Source: Chloroflexota bacterium (GTDB lineage: Bacteria; Chloroflexota; Anaerolineae; Anaerolineales; UBA11579). Taken from it: a stretch of 61,940 nucleotides of DNA. Shown piece by piece: positions 35,001 to 43,454 of this stretch (positions are counted from its first letter, which is position 1; every line of letters begins with the position of its first letter). The notes under the pieces are model-generated. The model did no database searches. It saw only the letters and a program-made list of their open reading frames with translations, and was not told where the DNA came from. Position numbers and translations under genes: made by a program. The DNA lies in contig JACPVG010000015.1 of NCBI GenBank assembly GCA_016191875.1, positions 1 through 61,940 on the forward strand, written 5' to 3'.

Positions 35001-35693
35001 CTGCAGGTCAGCCCGCACCTGCCCGGCCTCCTGGGCGCGCTGGGCCTGGCGCTCCAGGCTGCGCAGGCGCGGCGCAAGTTCGGCCAGGATATCCTCGACC
35101 CGCTCCAGGTTGCGGCGGGTCGCCTCCAGGCGGCGCAGGGCCTGCTCGCGGCGCTGGCGATACAGGCTGATGCCGGCCGCCTCTTCGAACAGGGCGCGCC
35201 GGTCTTCGGCCTTCAGCGAGAGGGCTGCGTCCACCATGCCCTGGCCGATGACCGTGTAGGTGCGCTGCGAGAGCCCGCTCTTGGAAAGCAGTTCGGTCAC
35301 ATCCCGCAGGCGCACCTTCTGGTTGTTGATCAGGTATTCGTTCTGGCCGTCGCGGTAGGCGCGGCGGGTGATCGAGACTTCGGAAAAATCGATCGGCAGC
35401 CAGCCGTTGGAGTTGTCGAAGGTGACCGTGGCGGAGGCCATGCCGGCGCGGGCGCGGGTCTCCGAGCCGGAGAAGATCATGTCATCCGTCTTGCGGCCGC
35501 GCATCAGGCTGTAGGCCTGCTCGCCCAGCACCCAGCGCAGGGCATCCGCGATGTTGGACTTGCCCGAGCCGTTCGGGCCGACCACGCAGGTGATGCGGTC
35601 GGCAAATTCCAACTGGGTCTTACTGGCAAAGGTCTTGTAGCCGACCAGTTCCAGCGACTTGAGGCGCGCGGCGGGCATGGGGGTCTGGCTCAC
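32076..35693 (-). CDS. smc: Chromosome segregation protein SMC
   Basis: The 1205-aa ATPase organises and helps segregate the chromosome. Walker A (GPNGSGKSN) lies near residues 39-47. Long coiled coils flank a hinge at about 510-640 (ARGGRLAGTRGALSSHL onward). The C-terminal head holds the signature LLSGGERSLTAASLVFALL and Walker B FCVMDEVDAALDEAN. Length is normal. The coiled coils are rich in Ala, Arg, Gln and Glu. Its start overlaps the rnc stop by 4 nt, so the two are coupled. No scpA or scpB is nearby. Confidence 0.97.
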   Translation of the reverse strand: MSQTPMPAARLKSLELVGYKTFASKTQLEFADRITCVVGPNGSGKSNIADALRWVLGEQAYSLMRGRKTDDMIFSGSETRARAGMASATVTFDNSNGWLPIDFSEVSITRRAYRDGQNEYLINNQKVRLRDVTELLSKSGLSQRTYTVIGQGMVDAALSLKAEDRRALFEEAAGISLYRQRREQALRRLEATRRNLERVEDILAELAPRLRSLERQAQRAQEAGQVRADLQNILREWYGYHWHRAQQEFLDALAQAGRREQSLAAARERHEAAGQDLAEVRDRVNGLRARLSSWHRQLAQLHSQRESTTRELAVSDERQRALRERQARTASELAQRQEELALERERLHEAEGRAVQLEAEAADAEAQALAAQQALAGRQAQRAALEETIASARVRLEQVRTRSIELSTLKADLQGRLEKQGTAQAGVDAEETQAAAELSATETRLGAAESALRQGQVALGDAQSRLDDHRAQLGQAEEEQKERRAEHARLEAEHARLDAQLKVLSQAEESLAGYASGAKALLEAARGGRLAGTRGALSSHLTVPPELETAIAAALGQYVDAVLVEGDSEPALALLEREPARAALLPLDALAPLAPLSAPDGDGILGVAAALVSAPPELRPALDLLLGQVLVVRDRRAARRALAGQPGHARAVTLRGEAFAASGAILVDTESSAATLSRPRQRQELEAALARGSESQQRVAAALDELAARQADLTGEIRRAETNLKEARRRTEAAEAARQEAVLAHGSAQRALDWQRSRQAALRQEFAQAEGQLAAIDREAAELAAQAEQAQAEQRARAAELAGLALDDQQAEVQHWETQAAVGARALEDARAALAERQASHTRAQEQAAALQRAEAETQAELAAVREQVSGMRVSETGVGGEIAELQKLIDPAEEELRQAESHQVALENAESESRQSLNLGERAHTQAQVMLARRQEALDALRRRIEDDFGLVEFTYEREVSGPTPLPLGELVERLPVVQAIAPDLEERLKHLRMQLRRMGAVNPEAQSEHRQVKERFESMTAQVADLVRAEADVKEVIAELDGLMEREFRKTFDAVAAEFRTIFARLFPGGQARLLLTESEDPNEIGIDIEARLAGKRMQRLALLSGGERSLTAASLVFALLKASPTPFCVMDEVDAALDEANVERLRELLEELSQTTQFVIITHNRNTVQAAQAIYGITMGRDTTSQSISLRLDEVDGKYAQA

Positions 35694-36403
35694 TCTCCGA
35701 GTCGCTCCAGCGCCATCTGCGCCGCGGCCTTGCTGGCCGCCTGCTTGCTGCTGCCCTGCCCGCGCCCCAGCACTTCCGCGCCCACCACCACCTCGACCTC
35801 GAAGACTTTCTCATGGTCGGGGCCGAGCTCATCAACAATGCGGTAGAGCGGCGTGCGGTGGCCGTTGGCCTGCGCCCACTCCTGCAACTGGCTTTTCGGG
35901 TCGCGGTCGTGGTGGTTGCGCAGGATGTGGTCGATCGCCTCTTCCAGCAGCTGGGCGGCGAAGGCTTCCACCGCCGGTATCCCGCCATCCAGGTAGAGCG
36001 CGCCCACCAGCGCTTCGAAGGCGGCGCACAACATGGCCTGGCGCGCCCGGCCGCCGCCCTCCTCTTCGCCGCGGCCAAGCCGCAGCGCCTTCCCCAGTTC
36101 AACGCGCTGGGCGAACTCTGCCAGTTGTTCGGTGCGCACCAGGGCGGCCCGCAGGCGGGTCATATCGCCTTCGGACATCTCCGGGAAGCGGTTGTACAGC
36201 CAGGCGCCGACGATGAAATCCAGTACGGCGTCGCCCAGGAATTCGAGGCGCTCGTTGTCCTCGATGGCTTCCGGATGTTCGTTGAGGTAGGAACGGTGGG
36301 TGAGCGCCCGGCTGAGCAGGAGCTGGTTGTGAATCTGGAGATTCAGCCGTTGGGCGAACGCCTGGGGGGATTCGAGACTCAGGTCTCCCTGATTGAGGTG
36401 CAT
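35690..36403 (-). CDS. rnc: Ribonuclease III
   Basis: The 237-aa endonuclease cuts double-stranded RNA. The catalytic signature NERLEFLGDAVLDFIVG and the second acidic site in AAFEALVGALYLDGGI are intact. A C-terminal dsRNA-binding domain ends GSSKQAASKAAAQMALERLG. The start at 36403 (MHLNQGDLSL) follows a GGAGG ribosome binding site; an in-frame ATG at 36469 would add 22 residues. rnc-smc is a common bacterial pairing. Confidence 0.95.
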   Translation of the reverse strand: MHLNQGDLSLESPQAFAQRLNLQIHNQLLLSRALTHRSYLNEHPEAIEDNERLEFLGDAVLDFIVGAWLYNRFPEMSEGDMTRLRAALVRTEQLAEFAQRVELGKALRLGRGEEEGGGRARQAMLCAAFEALVGALYLDGGIPAVEAFAAQLLEEAIDHILRNHHDRDPKSQLQEWAQANGHRTPLYRIVDELGPDHEKVFEVEVVVGAEVLGRGQGSSKQAASKAAAQMALERLGE

Positions 36404-36539
36404 GCAGGCCTCCGGCGAACTCAGGGAGCGCCAGCCGCCCCACAACGGGTCGGGCAGCTGGCGGCCCATCAGTTCAATAAAGTGTGGAGGGATATTGTAT
36501 CAGAGCCGCGTCCGGGGGAGTCTTAAAGTTTGGATACTC

Positions 36540-36583
36540 TCCTCCGCCCCCCTTCATCACCGATTACCAATTACCAATTACCC
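36540..36583. repeat. ATTACC heptads after fabF
   Basis: Short ATTACC-type heptads (about 36560-36582) lie directly after the fabF stop, in the gap between rnc and fabF. They face the same way as those before many genes in the first 10 kb. Confidence 0.45.
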
Positions 36584-37816
36584 CTACTTATATTCCCGCA
36601 CCACCAGCACCGCGTTGTGCCCGCCAAACCCGAAGGCATTGGTCATCGCCAGCTTCACCGCCTTTTGCCGCGCCTCGTTCGGCACGTAGTCCAGGTCGCA
36701 CTCCGGGTCCGGCGTGCGGTAGTTGATGGTCGGCGGGATAATACCGGTGCGAATCGCCTGCACGCAGAACACCGTTTCCAGCGCGCCGGTGGCGCCCATC
36801 ATGTGCCCGGTCATGGACTTGGTGGAAGACACCGGGATCTGATAAGCCAGTTCGCCAAAGGCGTGTTTGAGCGCCAGCGTCTCGGATTTGTCGTTCAGCG
36901 GCGTGGCCGTCCCGTGGGCGTTGATGTAATCCAGCTGGCTGGCCTCCGCGCCGGCCGCCGCCAGCGCCTGGCGCATGGCCGCCGAACCGCCCAGCCCCTC
37001 CTCATGCGGCGCGGTGATGTGGAACGCGTCCGCCGTCGAGGCGTAGCCCGCCAGTTCCGCCAGGATCTCCGCCCCCCGTGCCCGCGCGTGGCTCTCCGTC
37101 TCCAGCACCAGGATGCCGCTGCCCTCGCCCACCACCAGTCCGTCGCGGTCCTTATCGAAGGGCGCTGGCGCGCCTTCGCCGGGGCCGCGCCGCGAACAGG
37201 CGCCCAGCCGGTCGAACGCCGCGATGCCGACCGGCGAGATGGTGCTTTCGCTCGCCCCCGCCACGGCCGCGTCGATCATGCCGGCCCGCAGCATCAGCCA
37301 GGCCATGCCGATTCCATCCTGCCCGGAGGCGCAGGCCGAGGCCACCGAGAAGGCCGGGCCTCTTGCCCCGTGGTCGATGCCCACCAGGCCCGATGCGCCA
37401 TTGGACATCAGCATCGGGATCAGGAACGGGCTGATCTTGCGCGGGCCCTCCCGCAACAGATCGCTGTGGTTTTCCTCCAGCGAGACCAGGCCGCCGATGG
37501 CCGAAGAGATCACCACCCCCACCCGGCCGGCATTCTCCTCCGTGATGAGCAGGCCGGATTGCTTGAGCGCCTCCTGGACCGCGACGGCGGCAAAAATCTC
37601 GTAGCGATCGCGGCGGCGCACCTCGCGGGCCGGCAGGAAATCCTCCGGGTTGAAATCCTTGACTTCGGCGGCGACTTTGACAAGATATTCAGCCGCGTCA
37701 AAAAGCGTGAGCGGGCCAACGCCGCTCACACCTTCAGTGATGTTCTTCCAGGCCGCGGCGGAGTTGTTCCCCACCGCGCTTACCGCCCCCAGTCCGGTGA
37801 TGACGATTTTTTCCAT
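36584..37816 (-). CDS. fabF: 3-oxoacyl-ACP synthase II
   Basis: The 410-aa condensing enzyme elongates fatty acids. The catalytic triad is Cys162 (SACASGQDG), His301 (INAHGTATPLND) and His338 (SMTGHMMGATGAL). The start MEKIVITGLG at 37816 is preferred because GGAG lies 6 nt upstream; a second ATG four codons earlier lacks this spacing. No other fab genes are adjacent; threonine synthase lies upstream on the same strand. Confidence 0.95.
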   Translation of the reverse strand: MEKIVITGLGAVSAVGNNSAAAWKNITEGVSGVGPLTLFDAAEYLVKVAAEVKDFNPEDFLPAREVRRRDRYEIFAAVAVQEALKQSGLLITEENAGRVGVVISSAIGGLVSLEENHSDLLREGPRKISPFLIPMLMSNGASGLVGIDHGARGPAFSVASACASGQDGIGMAWLMLRAGMIDAAVAGASESTISPVGIAAFDRLGACSRRGPGEGAPAPFDKDRDGLVVGEGSGILVLETESHARARGAEILAELAGYASTADAFHITAPHEEGLGGSAAMRQALAAAGAEASQLDYINAHGTATPLNDKSETLALKHAFGELAYQIPVSSTKSMTGHMMGATGALETVFCVQAIRTGIIPPTINYRTPDPECDLDYVPNEARQKAVKLAMTNAFGFGGHNAVLVVREYK

Positions 37817-37897
37817 GAGATGCTCCAAAAGATGCCGATAGCTCGCTGCTCGATATTTGATATTTGAGACAAACGAACGGCGTGCAGTCTGTTGCGT

Positions 37898-38989
37898 CTA
37901 CGCCGCCTTCAGCCCATGCCCGGTCAGAACGGCGACGACCGGGTCGCGGGCCTGGCCGATGACCAGTTCCAATGCCTTCCACACAATGGCAGAGGTCGGC
38001 TCTACATAAAACCCCAAACCCGCCAGTTGGTCACGCCCGGGGAGGATATCTTCTTCAGCGATGCCAAGGAAATGGATCGGCTGGCTCTGTCCCAGGCGCA
38101 GCAAAGCGTCGCCGCGCACAGGTTGGCGCACGCGCACGCCCTCGGCGACGGTCTCGCCTTCGGTGACAAAGCCCAGCCCGCCCGCGCCGTGGTTGGTTAG
38201 CGCCCACAAGGGAGCGCAGGCCATTGCCTGTACGCCAACCAGCGAAGGCACAGCCGGGACCACGCCAGCCGCTTTGAGCGCGTTGAACCCGTACGCCAGG
38301 CCGAGCAGCAAACTGCCATGCCCGGCCGGAGCCAGTACCGCGCCGGGGGCCTGACCCAGCTGCTTGACCAGTTCGTAAGCCAGCGTGGCAAGGCCTGCCA
38401 GGCCGTGCGGCAAAGTTGCATGGCTGGCGTAAGCCGCGCCCGCCGCCGCCGCTTGCTGGGCGGCGTTGGCCGCCTCCGAACGCGGGCCGGGGACGCATAC
38501 CACCTCTGCGCCATGCCCTTCGATCTGCTGCCGCTTGGGGCCGGAAGCGTAGTCCGGCACAAAGATGCGCGCCCGGATGCCGGCGCGCGCCGCATAGGCC
38601 GCGAAGGATGCCCCGGCGTTCCCGGATGAATCCTCCACCGCTTCAGTCACGCCCTTTTCCAATAGATGACTGACTTCCACAGCCGTCAGGCGGTCCTTGA
38701 ACGAGCCCGTCGGGTTCTGGCTCTCCAGCTTAAAGTGCACTGTACGCCCAAATGCCTGCGCCGCCACCAGAGGCGTATTCCCCTCGCCGAGCGTCACGAC
38801 CGGGGCAGATTCCCCCAGCCCAAACGTGTGCCGGTACCTCCAGATGCCCTCCTGGGCAGGATCCATCTGTAACTCATCGTAGGTGATTCCATCCGGCGTG
38901 ATATCGTACACCCCCCCACAGGTCGGGCAACGGTGGGCGAAGGTCCCAGGCATGGGCCGGCCGCAATTTGTGCAGGCGTAGGCGGTCAT
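37898..38989 (-). CDS. thrC: Threonine synthase-like PLP enzyme with N-terminal zinc ribbon
   Basis: The 363-aa protein fits threonine synthase, which converts O-phosphohomoserine to threonine. The zinc-ribbon-like N-terminus has CTNCG and CPTCGG. The PLP lysine is in NPTGSFKDR, with the substrate loop SSGNAGASFAAYA. The length is slightly short but acceptable. The fold II family includes other lyases and synthases, so the exact reaction is likely but not certain. The start overlaps the moaDE stop by 4 nt, an odd pairing of threonine and molybdopterin genes. Confidence 0.82.
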   Translation of the reverse strand: MTAYACTNCGRPMPGTFAHRCPTCGGVYDITPDGITYDELQMDPAQEGIWRYRHTFGLGESAPVVTLGEGNTPLVAAQAFGRTVHFKLESQNPTGSFKDRLTAVEVSHLLEKGVTEAVEDSSGNAGASFAAYAARAGIRARIFVPDYASGPKRQQIEGHGAEVVCVPGPRSEAANAAQQAAAAGAAYASHATLPHGLAGLATLAYELVKQLGQAPGAVLAPAGHGSLLLGLAYGFNALKAAGVVPAVPSLVGVQAMACAPLWALTNHGAGGLGFVTEGETVAEGVRVRQPVRGDALLRLGQSQPIHFLGIAEEDILPGRDQLAGLGFYVEPTSAIVWKALELVIGQARDPVVAVLTGHGLKAA

Positions 38990-39693
38990 CGGTCGCGCTC
39001 GGTCGGCACGTAATCGCCTTCCGCCCACTCCTGGCCGTCCGGGCCGACCTCTTTCTTCCAGATCGGGACGATCTCCTTAAGTCGGTCGATGCCGTAGCGA
39101 GCGGCCTCGAACACGCCGGTATCGCGGTGGGCCGCCGAACAGGCGATCAGCACCGTAGGCGTGCCGGGCAGAAGTACCCCAACGCGCTGGACGATGGCAA
39201 TGCCCTCCACCTCCGGCCAGCGCGCCCGGATCTCGGCCGCCACCTGGCGCATCTTGGCCTCCGCCATCGGGGTGTAAGCCTCGTACTCGAGATGGTCGGT
39301 GGTATGCGCGTCGCCGCGCCGGGTCTCGCCGCGCACCATGCCGCTGAAAAGGCAGGCCGCGCCGGTGGTCGGCAGGGTGATGGCCGCCAGCAACTCATCG
39401 AGGTCGAGTTCGCCCTCGGTTACCCGCAAGACCTCCGGAAAACCCGCTCCGCCGCTCACCGGCGGAAAGAGGGCCACCTCCGCGCCTCCGGGGATCACTT
39501 CGCCATCGAAAGCGTACTCCTTGTTGACCGCCACCAGCACGGTGGCTGCGCCTTCGGCCAGGGCGGGGTACTCGCCGCCCAGCCAGCGCTTGAACTCGCC
39601 CACCGTCATTCCCTCCGGCAGCTCAACCGAGGCCTCTTTCGCCCCGGCCTTATCGCGGAAAGTGGCAAAGAACAGCAGCCGCACCGTGTTCAT
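38986..39693 (-). CDS. Fused molybdopterin synthase, MoaD-MoaE
   Basis: The 235-aa protein joins the sulfur carrier MoaD (1-82) and catalytic MoaE (about 90-235). MoaD ends in the expected PPVSGG, with the double glycine at 81-82, but MoaE continues without a stop. MoaE motifs are AACLFSGMVRGETRRGD and VPIWKKEVGPDGQEW with the key lysines. Since MoaD must carry a C-terminal thiocarboxylate, the fusion has to be cleaved after Gly82, as reported for MoaX of Mycobacterium tuberculosis. The start MNTVRLL at 39693 has an AAGGAAA site upstream. Confidence 0.9.
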   Translation of the reverse strand: MNTVRLLFFATFRDKAGAKEASVELPEGMTVGEFKRWLGGEYPALAEGAATVLVAVNKEYAFDGEVIPGGAEVALFPPVSGGAGFPEVLRVTEGELDLDELLAAITLPTTGAACLFSGMVRGETRRGDAHTTDHLEYEAYTPMAEAKMRQVAAEIRARWPEVEGIAIVQRVGVLLPGTPTVLIACSAAHRDTGVFEAARYGIDRLKEIVPIWKKEVGPDGQEWAEGDYVPTERDR

Positions 39694-39699
39694 CGTTTC

Positions 39700-39953
39700 C
39701 TTGTCTGCCTGTTCACCTGTCCACCTGTTCACCTGTCTACCTGTTCACCTGTCTACCTGTTTACCTGTCTGCCTGTTCACCTGTCTACCTGTTTACCTGT
39801 CTACCTGTTTACCTGTTTACCTGTCTACCTGTTTACCTGTTTACCTGTCTACCTGTTTACCTGTCTACCTGTTTACCTTATTGCCTTATTACCTGATTCC
39901 CTGATTGCCAGTTGCCAGTTACCAATCACCACTTACCAGTTCCCAATTACCTC
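39700..39953. repeat. Tandem 8-bp CTACCTGT array, then TTACC heptads
   Basis: About twenty degenerate 8-bp units (CTACCTGT, TTACCTGT, TTCACCTGT-type) run from 39711 to 39880, directly upstream of moaDE on the minus strand. They are followed by ATTACC/GTTACC heptads (39905-39953) reaching the moaC stop. On the minus strand the array reads AGGTAAAC/AGGTAGAC, giving an AGG triplet every 8 bases in the moaDE leader. Confidence 0.85.
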
Positions 39954-40445
39954 TTACTTGTACTCATTCACCACATCGCCGCTCTGGCCGCCATGCTTTT
40001 CCACCAGCCGGATGTTCTGGATGCGCATGGTCTTTTCGGCGGCCTTCGCCATGTCGTAGATCGTCAGCGCCGCCACCGCAACTGCGGTCAGCGCCTCCAT
40101 CTCCACGCCGGTCTTGCCGGTCGTCTTGGCCGTGGCCGTGATGCGCACGCCGGGAAGCGTTTCGTCCAGTTCGAAATCTACCGAGACGTGATGCAGCGGC
40201 AGCGCATGGCAGAAGGGAATGAGGTCAGCCGTGCGCTTGGCGGCGGCGATGCCGGCTACCTGCGCCACCGTCAGCACATCGCCCTTCTTCAGTGCGCCCT
40301 CACGGATAAGGCGCAGCGTTTCCGGCCGCATCTCCACTTCGCCGCGCGCCGTGGCGCTGCGCTCGCTGTCCGGTTTTGCGGCCACGTCCACCATGCGCGC
40401 CCTGCCGCTCTCGTCCAGATGGCTGAGTTTGGGATTTTCGGGCAT
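39954..40445 (-). CDS. moaC: Cyclic pyranopterin monophosphate synthase
   Basis: The 163-aa protein makes the second step of molybdenum cofactor synthesis with Moa[16 protein letters not shown] and the conserved [20 protein letters not shown] (substrate His/Cys region) are diagnostic, as is [21 protein letters not shown]. It lies upstream of moaDE across the 8-bp array. moaA, moaB and moeA are not in the window. Its promoter sits 6 nt before the ATG. Confidence 0.95.
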   Translation of the reverse strand: MPENPKLSHLDESGRARMVDVAAKPDSERSATARGEVEMRPETLRLIREGALKKGDVLTVAQVAGIAAAKRTADLIPFCHALPLHHVSVDFELDETLPGVRITATAKTTGKTGVEMEALTAVAVAALTIYDMAKAAEKTMRIQNIRLVEKHGGQSGDVVNEYK

Positions 40446-40451
40446 AGGGGA

Positions 40452-40480
40452 ATTATACAGGCAGCCCGCCTTCGCCTGAA
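40452..40480 (-). promoter_or_regulatory. moaC promoter, leaderless arrangement
   Basis: On the minus strand TATAAT (40457-40452) is followed by exactly 6 nt and the moaC ATG at 40445. A weak -35 box, TTCAGG (40480-40475), is 17 bp upstream and overlaps the transhydrogenase gene end region. No ribosome binding site is present. Confidence 0.55.
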
Positions 40481-40483
40481 CGA

Positions 40484-41893
40484 TCAGGAGAGGCGGTTGA
40501 TGCCGTCAAAAGCGGCGGTCTTGTAGCACTCGGCCAGTGTGGGGTAATTGAACACGTTGTTGATGAAATAATCGATGCTGCCTTCGTGGGCCAGCACCGC
40601 CTGCCCGATGTGCACCAATTCGCTGGCCCCCTCGCCGATGATGTGCACGCCCAGCAGTTTGCGCGTTTCCAGGTGGAAGATGAGTTTGAGCAGGCCGCTG
40701 TGGTCGCCCAGGATCTGGCCGCGGGCGATCTCGCGGTAGTGAGCCACGCCCTCCTGGTAGGGCACACCCTTCTCGGTCAGTTCCTGCTCGGTCGGCCCAA
40801 CCATCGAGATCTCCGGGATGGTGTAGATGCCATAGGGGAACAGTTCCGGCACGCTGTGGGAGGGAACATTGAAGGCATGGCAGGCCGCCATCCGGCCCTG
40901 TTCCATGGAGGTCGAAGCCAGGCTGGGGAAGCCGATGACATCCCCGACAGCGTAAATATGCGGCGCTTCGGTCTGGTAGTGTTCATTCACCCCTAGCCGG
41001 CCACGTCCATCTGTCTTCAGGCCGGCGGCCTCCAGGTTCAGCGCGGCGGTCGCCCCCGTGCGCCCGATGCTGTACAGCGCCATATCCGCCGTCACCTGTT
41101 TGCCGCTCCTGAGTGTGATGCGCACCTGTTCGCCGTGGTCGTTTTCTGCCACCTCGATGTGCTCGACCTCCTCCCCCAGCCGCAGCACCATGCGCTGCTG
41201 GCGCATCTGATAGCTCAGGGCGTCGATGATCTCGTGGTCGACGAACGGTAGCAGCCGCTCGCGCTTGTCGATCAGGATGACGCGCACGCCCAGCGCCGCG
41301 AAAATGGTGGCATACTCGCAGCCGATCACGCCGCCGCCCACCACGGCCAGCGACTTGGGAATTCGCCACATGTGCGGGATATCGTCGCTCAGGAAAATGT
41401 GCTGGCCGTCGACGTTGAATCCGTCCGGCTCCGTCGCGCTGGTGCCCACGGCCAGCACGATATACGCCGCGCTGATCACCCGTTCGCCGCTGCGGTCCAG
41501 AGACTTCAGCCGCACCTCATGCGGCCCGGCCAACTCGGCATCCGCGGAGATGAGTTCCACATCGTTTCGGTCAAGCTGGTGGCGAGTGATGTCTATTTCA
41601 TGTTTGACGACATGCTCAACCCGGAAAAGCAGGTCTTCCATGGAGATATCGGACTTGACCTTGTACGACGCGCCGTACAGTTCGCGCTGGCGATAGCCGG
41701 AAAGGTGCATTACCGCCTCGCGCAGAGTTTTGCTGGGAATCGTGCCGATGTTGACGGAAACGCCGCCGATGACGCTCTTCTTCTCCACCACGGCGACGCG
41801 CTTGTGCACCTTGGCGGCCTGAATGGCGGCGCGCTGCCCTGCCGGGCCGGAGCCGATGACGATCAGGTCGTAGTCGTAGGTGTCAGCAGGCAT
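40484..41893 (-). CDS. sthA: Soluble pyridine nucleotide transhydrogenase
   Basis: The 469-aa flavoprotein exchanges hydride between NADPH and NAD. FAD binding is shown by [18 protein letters not shown](P) binding by [13 protein letters not shown]. At the place where dihydrolipoamide dehydrogenases have the redox CX4C, it reads [14 protein letters not shown] with neither cysteine. That excludes disulfide chemistry and supports transhydrogenase; E. coli SthA keeps one cysteine there. Length matches. No E2 partner is nearby, arguing against an E3 role for the fused E1. Confidence 0.87.
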   Translation of the reverse strand: MPADTYDYDLIVIGSGPAGQRAAIQAAKVHKRVAVVEKKSVIGGVSVNIGTIPSKTLREAVMHLSGYRQRELYGASYKVKSDISMEDLLFRVEHVVKHEIDITRHQLDRNDVELISADAELAGPHEVRLKSLDRSGERVISAAYIVLAVGTSATEPDGFNVDGQHIFLSDDIPHMWRIPKSLAVVGGGVIGCEYATIFAALGVRVILIDKRERLLPFVDHEIIDALSYQMRQQRMVLRLGEEVEHIEVAENDHGEQVRITLRSGKQVTADMALYSIGRTGATAALNLEAAGLKTDGRGRLGVNEHYQTEAPHIYAVGDVIGFPSLASTSMEQGRMAACHAFNVPSHSVPELFPYGIYTIPEISMVGPTEQELTEKGVPYQEGVAHYREIARGQILGDHSGLLKLIFHLETRKLLGVHIIGEGASELVHIGQAVLAHEGSIDYFINNVFNYPTLAECYKTAAFDGINRLS

Positions 41894-42447
41894 TCACAAC
41901 GTTTGGAACAGGCCAGTTCCCTATTAAGGTACACGAAAGCCGGGCAAATTGCAATTGCATTCGCCGTGCAAAGTAGCCCACCGAAGTTTTTATACAAGGG
42001 AGTTCGACTGCCTACTCGATTCTTCTCGCAAAATGCCTTTTGCTTGATTGTGTTGCTTCGTTGCAAAGGCGCACGCCTTCAGTATTGTCATTCTGAGGGA
42101 GCGGTCAACCTACACTTGGCTTGATAGAATTCTTATCTGCGACCGAAGAATCTCGCGAAAAGAGCCCCAATTGCGGCGGTGTGTCGTCGGATGAGAAACA
42201 TTATTGTCGAGATTATTTCGTCGGGTTTGCAGGTTGGAGTGAGTTTGTCGATGGTTGTACCCTCCTTCGGAATGACAGAATAGACTGTTGACCATCCTCG
42301 CAACACAACCTACTCTAATAGTTGGCCGCTGCTCCTTGCCGACGGGATTTAAGATTCTTTCGGTCAACTACTAAGTGCGTCGCGAACCGCGCAGGAACAG
42401 AACAGCCACGGATCCGCGTCCGTAGCTGCCGTAATGGATGCAGGCGT
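41894..42447. repeat. 554-bp gap with dispersed repeats
   Basis: No gene is seen. A well-preserved dispersed element lies at about 42087-42164 (GTCATTCTGAGGGAGCGGTC to GCGACCGAAGAATCTCGCG). A diverged copy of the 90-bp GTCGTCGGAT...TGTCGAGATT repeat follows at about 42180-42225. A partial inverted end (TCCTTCGGAATGACAG) is at 42262-42280. The segment is distinctly AT-richer than the flanking genes. Confidence 0.6.
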
Positions 42448-42987
42448 CTAGGCCCTGAGCCGCTCCAGGTGCATCTTCCGGAACTTCGCCACTTTGGGCG
42501 CCACCACCGCCATGCAATAGCCCGCGAAGGGATTGCGCTTGAAGTAATTCTGGTGGTACTCCTCGGCCGGGTAGAACACATCCAGCCGCGCGACCTCGGT
42601 GGTGAACTTCCCCGGCCACAACCCCTCGGCCTCCAGCGCGGCGATTTTGGCTTCGGCCTGCGCCTTCTGCCCTTCATCATGAACGTAGATCGCCGAGCGG
42701 TACTGCGGCCCCACATCGTTGCCCTGCCGGTTGAGCGTCGTCGGGTCGTGGATGGTGAAGAATATGTCCAGCAGGTCCTCGAAGCTCACAACATCGGCGT
42801 CGTAGCGCACCTGCACCACTTCAGCATGGCCGGTCTGCTTGCCGCACACCTGCTCATAGGTCGGGTTGGGCACATGCCCGCCGGCGTAGCCGCTCACCAC
42901 GCCTTCCACGCCCTTCACTTCCTGATACACCGCCTCCAGACACCAGAAGCAGCCGCCCCCCAGCGTTGCGGTTTCAATCTTCGCCAT
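42448..42987 (-). CDS. msrA: Peptide methionine sulfoxide reductase A
   Basis: The 179-aa enzyme repairs methionine-S-sulfoxide. The catalytic cysteine is Cys13 in [32 protein letters not shown] and [20 protein letters not shown] are family motifs. The start [11 protein letters not shown] follows a GGAGG ribosome binding site. It is transcribed divergently from the alkyltransferase-like gene. Confidence 0.95.
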   Translation of the reverse strand: MAKIETATLGGGCFWCLEAVYQEVKGVEGVVSGYAGGHVPNPTYEQVCGKQTGHAEVVQVRYDADVVSFEDLLDIFFTIHDPTTLNRQGNDVGPQYRSAIYVHDEGQKAQAEAKIAALEAEGLWPGKFTTEVARLDVFYPAEEYHQNYFKRNPFAGYCMAVVAPKVAKFRKMHLERLRA

Positions 42988-43059
42988 CCTTGGCCTCCAT
43001 TCGGTCGTACAATCAAGCATACTGTACCGCGGCCATATTACCAATCCCTTTCAGGCCAA

Positions 43060-43425
43060 ATGAACTTCTACGAACAGGTCTACGCCATCGTCCGTTGCAT
43101 CCCCGCCGGGCAGGTCACTCACTATGGGGCCATCGCCCGCATGCTGGACAACCCGCGCGCCGCCCGCGCCGTCGGCTATGCCCTGCGCGCCCTGCCGGAT
43201 ACGCCCGTCTACGCCGACGTCCCCTGGCAGCGCGTTATCCACCACACCGGCGAGGTGCGCGCCGGCGCGACCCGCCAGACCCGCGCGCGTCAGGCCGCCC
43301 TGCTGCGCCGCGAAGGCGTGCGCGTCAACCGCGACTACCGGGTCGAGATGTCACGCTATCAGTGGGACGGCCTGCTGCCGCATGAAGTGGAGGCTGCGCT
43401 TCGCCGCGCCGCTGACCGCTTATAA
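43060..43425 (+). CDS. Alkyltransferase-like protein (MGMT family)
   Basis: The 121-aa protein has the DNA-binding domain of O6-methylguanine methyltransferase (YAIVRCIPAGQVTHYGAIA, RAVGYALR). The active-site PCHR is replaced by PWQR, with Trp56 in the cysteine position. This is the alkyltransferase-like class, which binds alkylated guanine and flags it for nucleotide excision repair rather than removing the alkyl group. TATAAT at 43421-43426, overlapping its end, serves the next gene. Confidence 0.87.
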   Translation: MNFYEQVYAIVRCIPAGQVTHYGAIARMLDNPRAARAVGYALRALPDTPVYADVPWQRVIHHTGEVRAGATRQTRARQAALLRREGVRVNRDYRVEMSRYQWDGLLPHEVEAALRRAADRL

Positions 43426-43454
43426 TGAGTGCCAGCCTGCTTGAGGAGTCGTTT

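Noticed and set aside
39700..39885. CRISPR array
   Set aside because: The period is 8 bp with no spacers and no cas genes are in the window; it is a simple tandem array.
38968..40059. 363-aa plus-strand frame with Cys/Pro/Val/Leu repeats (VYLFTCLP)
   Set aside because: It is the translation of the 8-bp CTACCTGT array plus antisense of moaDE and moaC; no start signal or domain.
40484..41893. Dihydrolipoamide dehydrogenase (E3) for the fused E1
   Set aside because: The redox-active cysteine pair is absent ([14 protein letters not shown]), and no E2 lies nearby. Transhydrogenase fits better.
43060..43425. Active O6-methylguanine-DNA methyltransferase
   Set aside because: The acceptor cysteine is replaced by Trp56 (PWQR), so it cannot take up alkyl groups itself.
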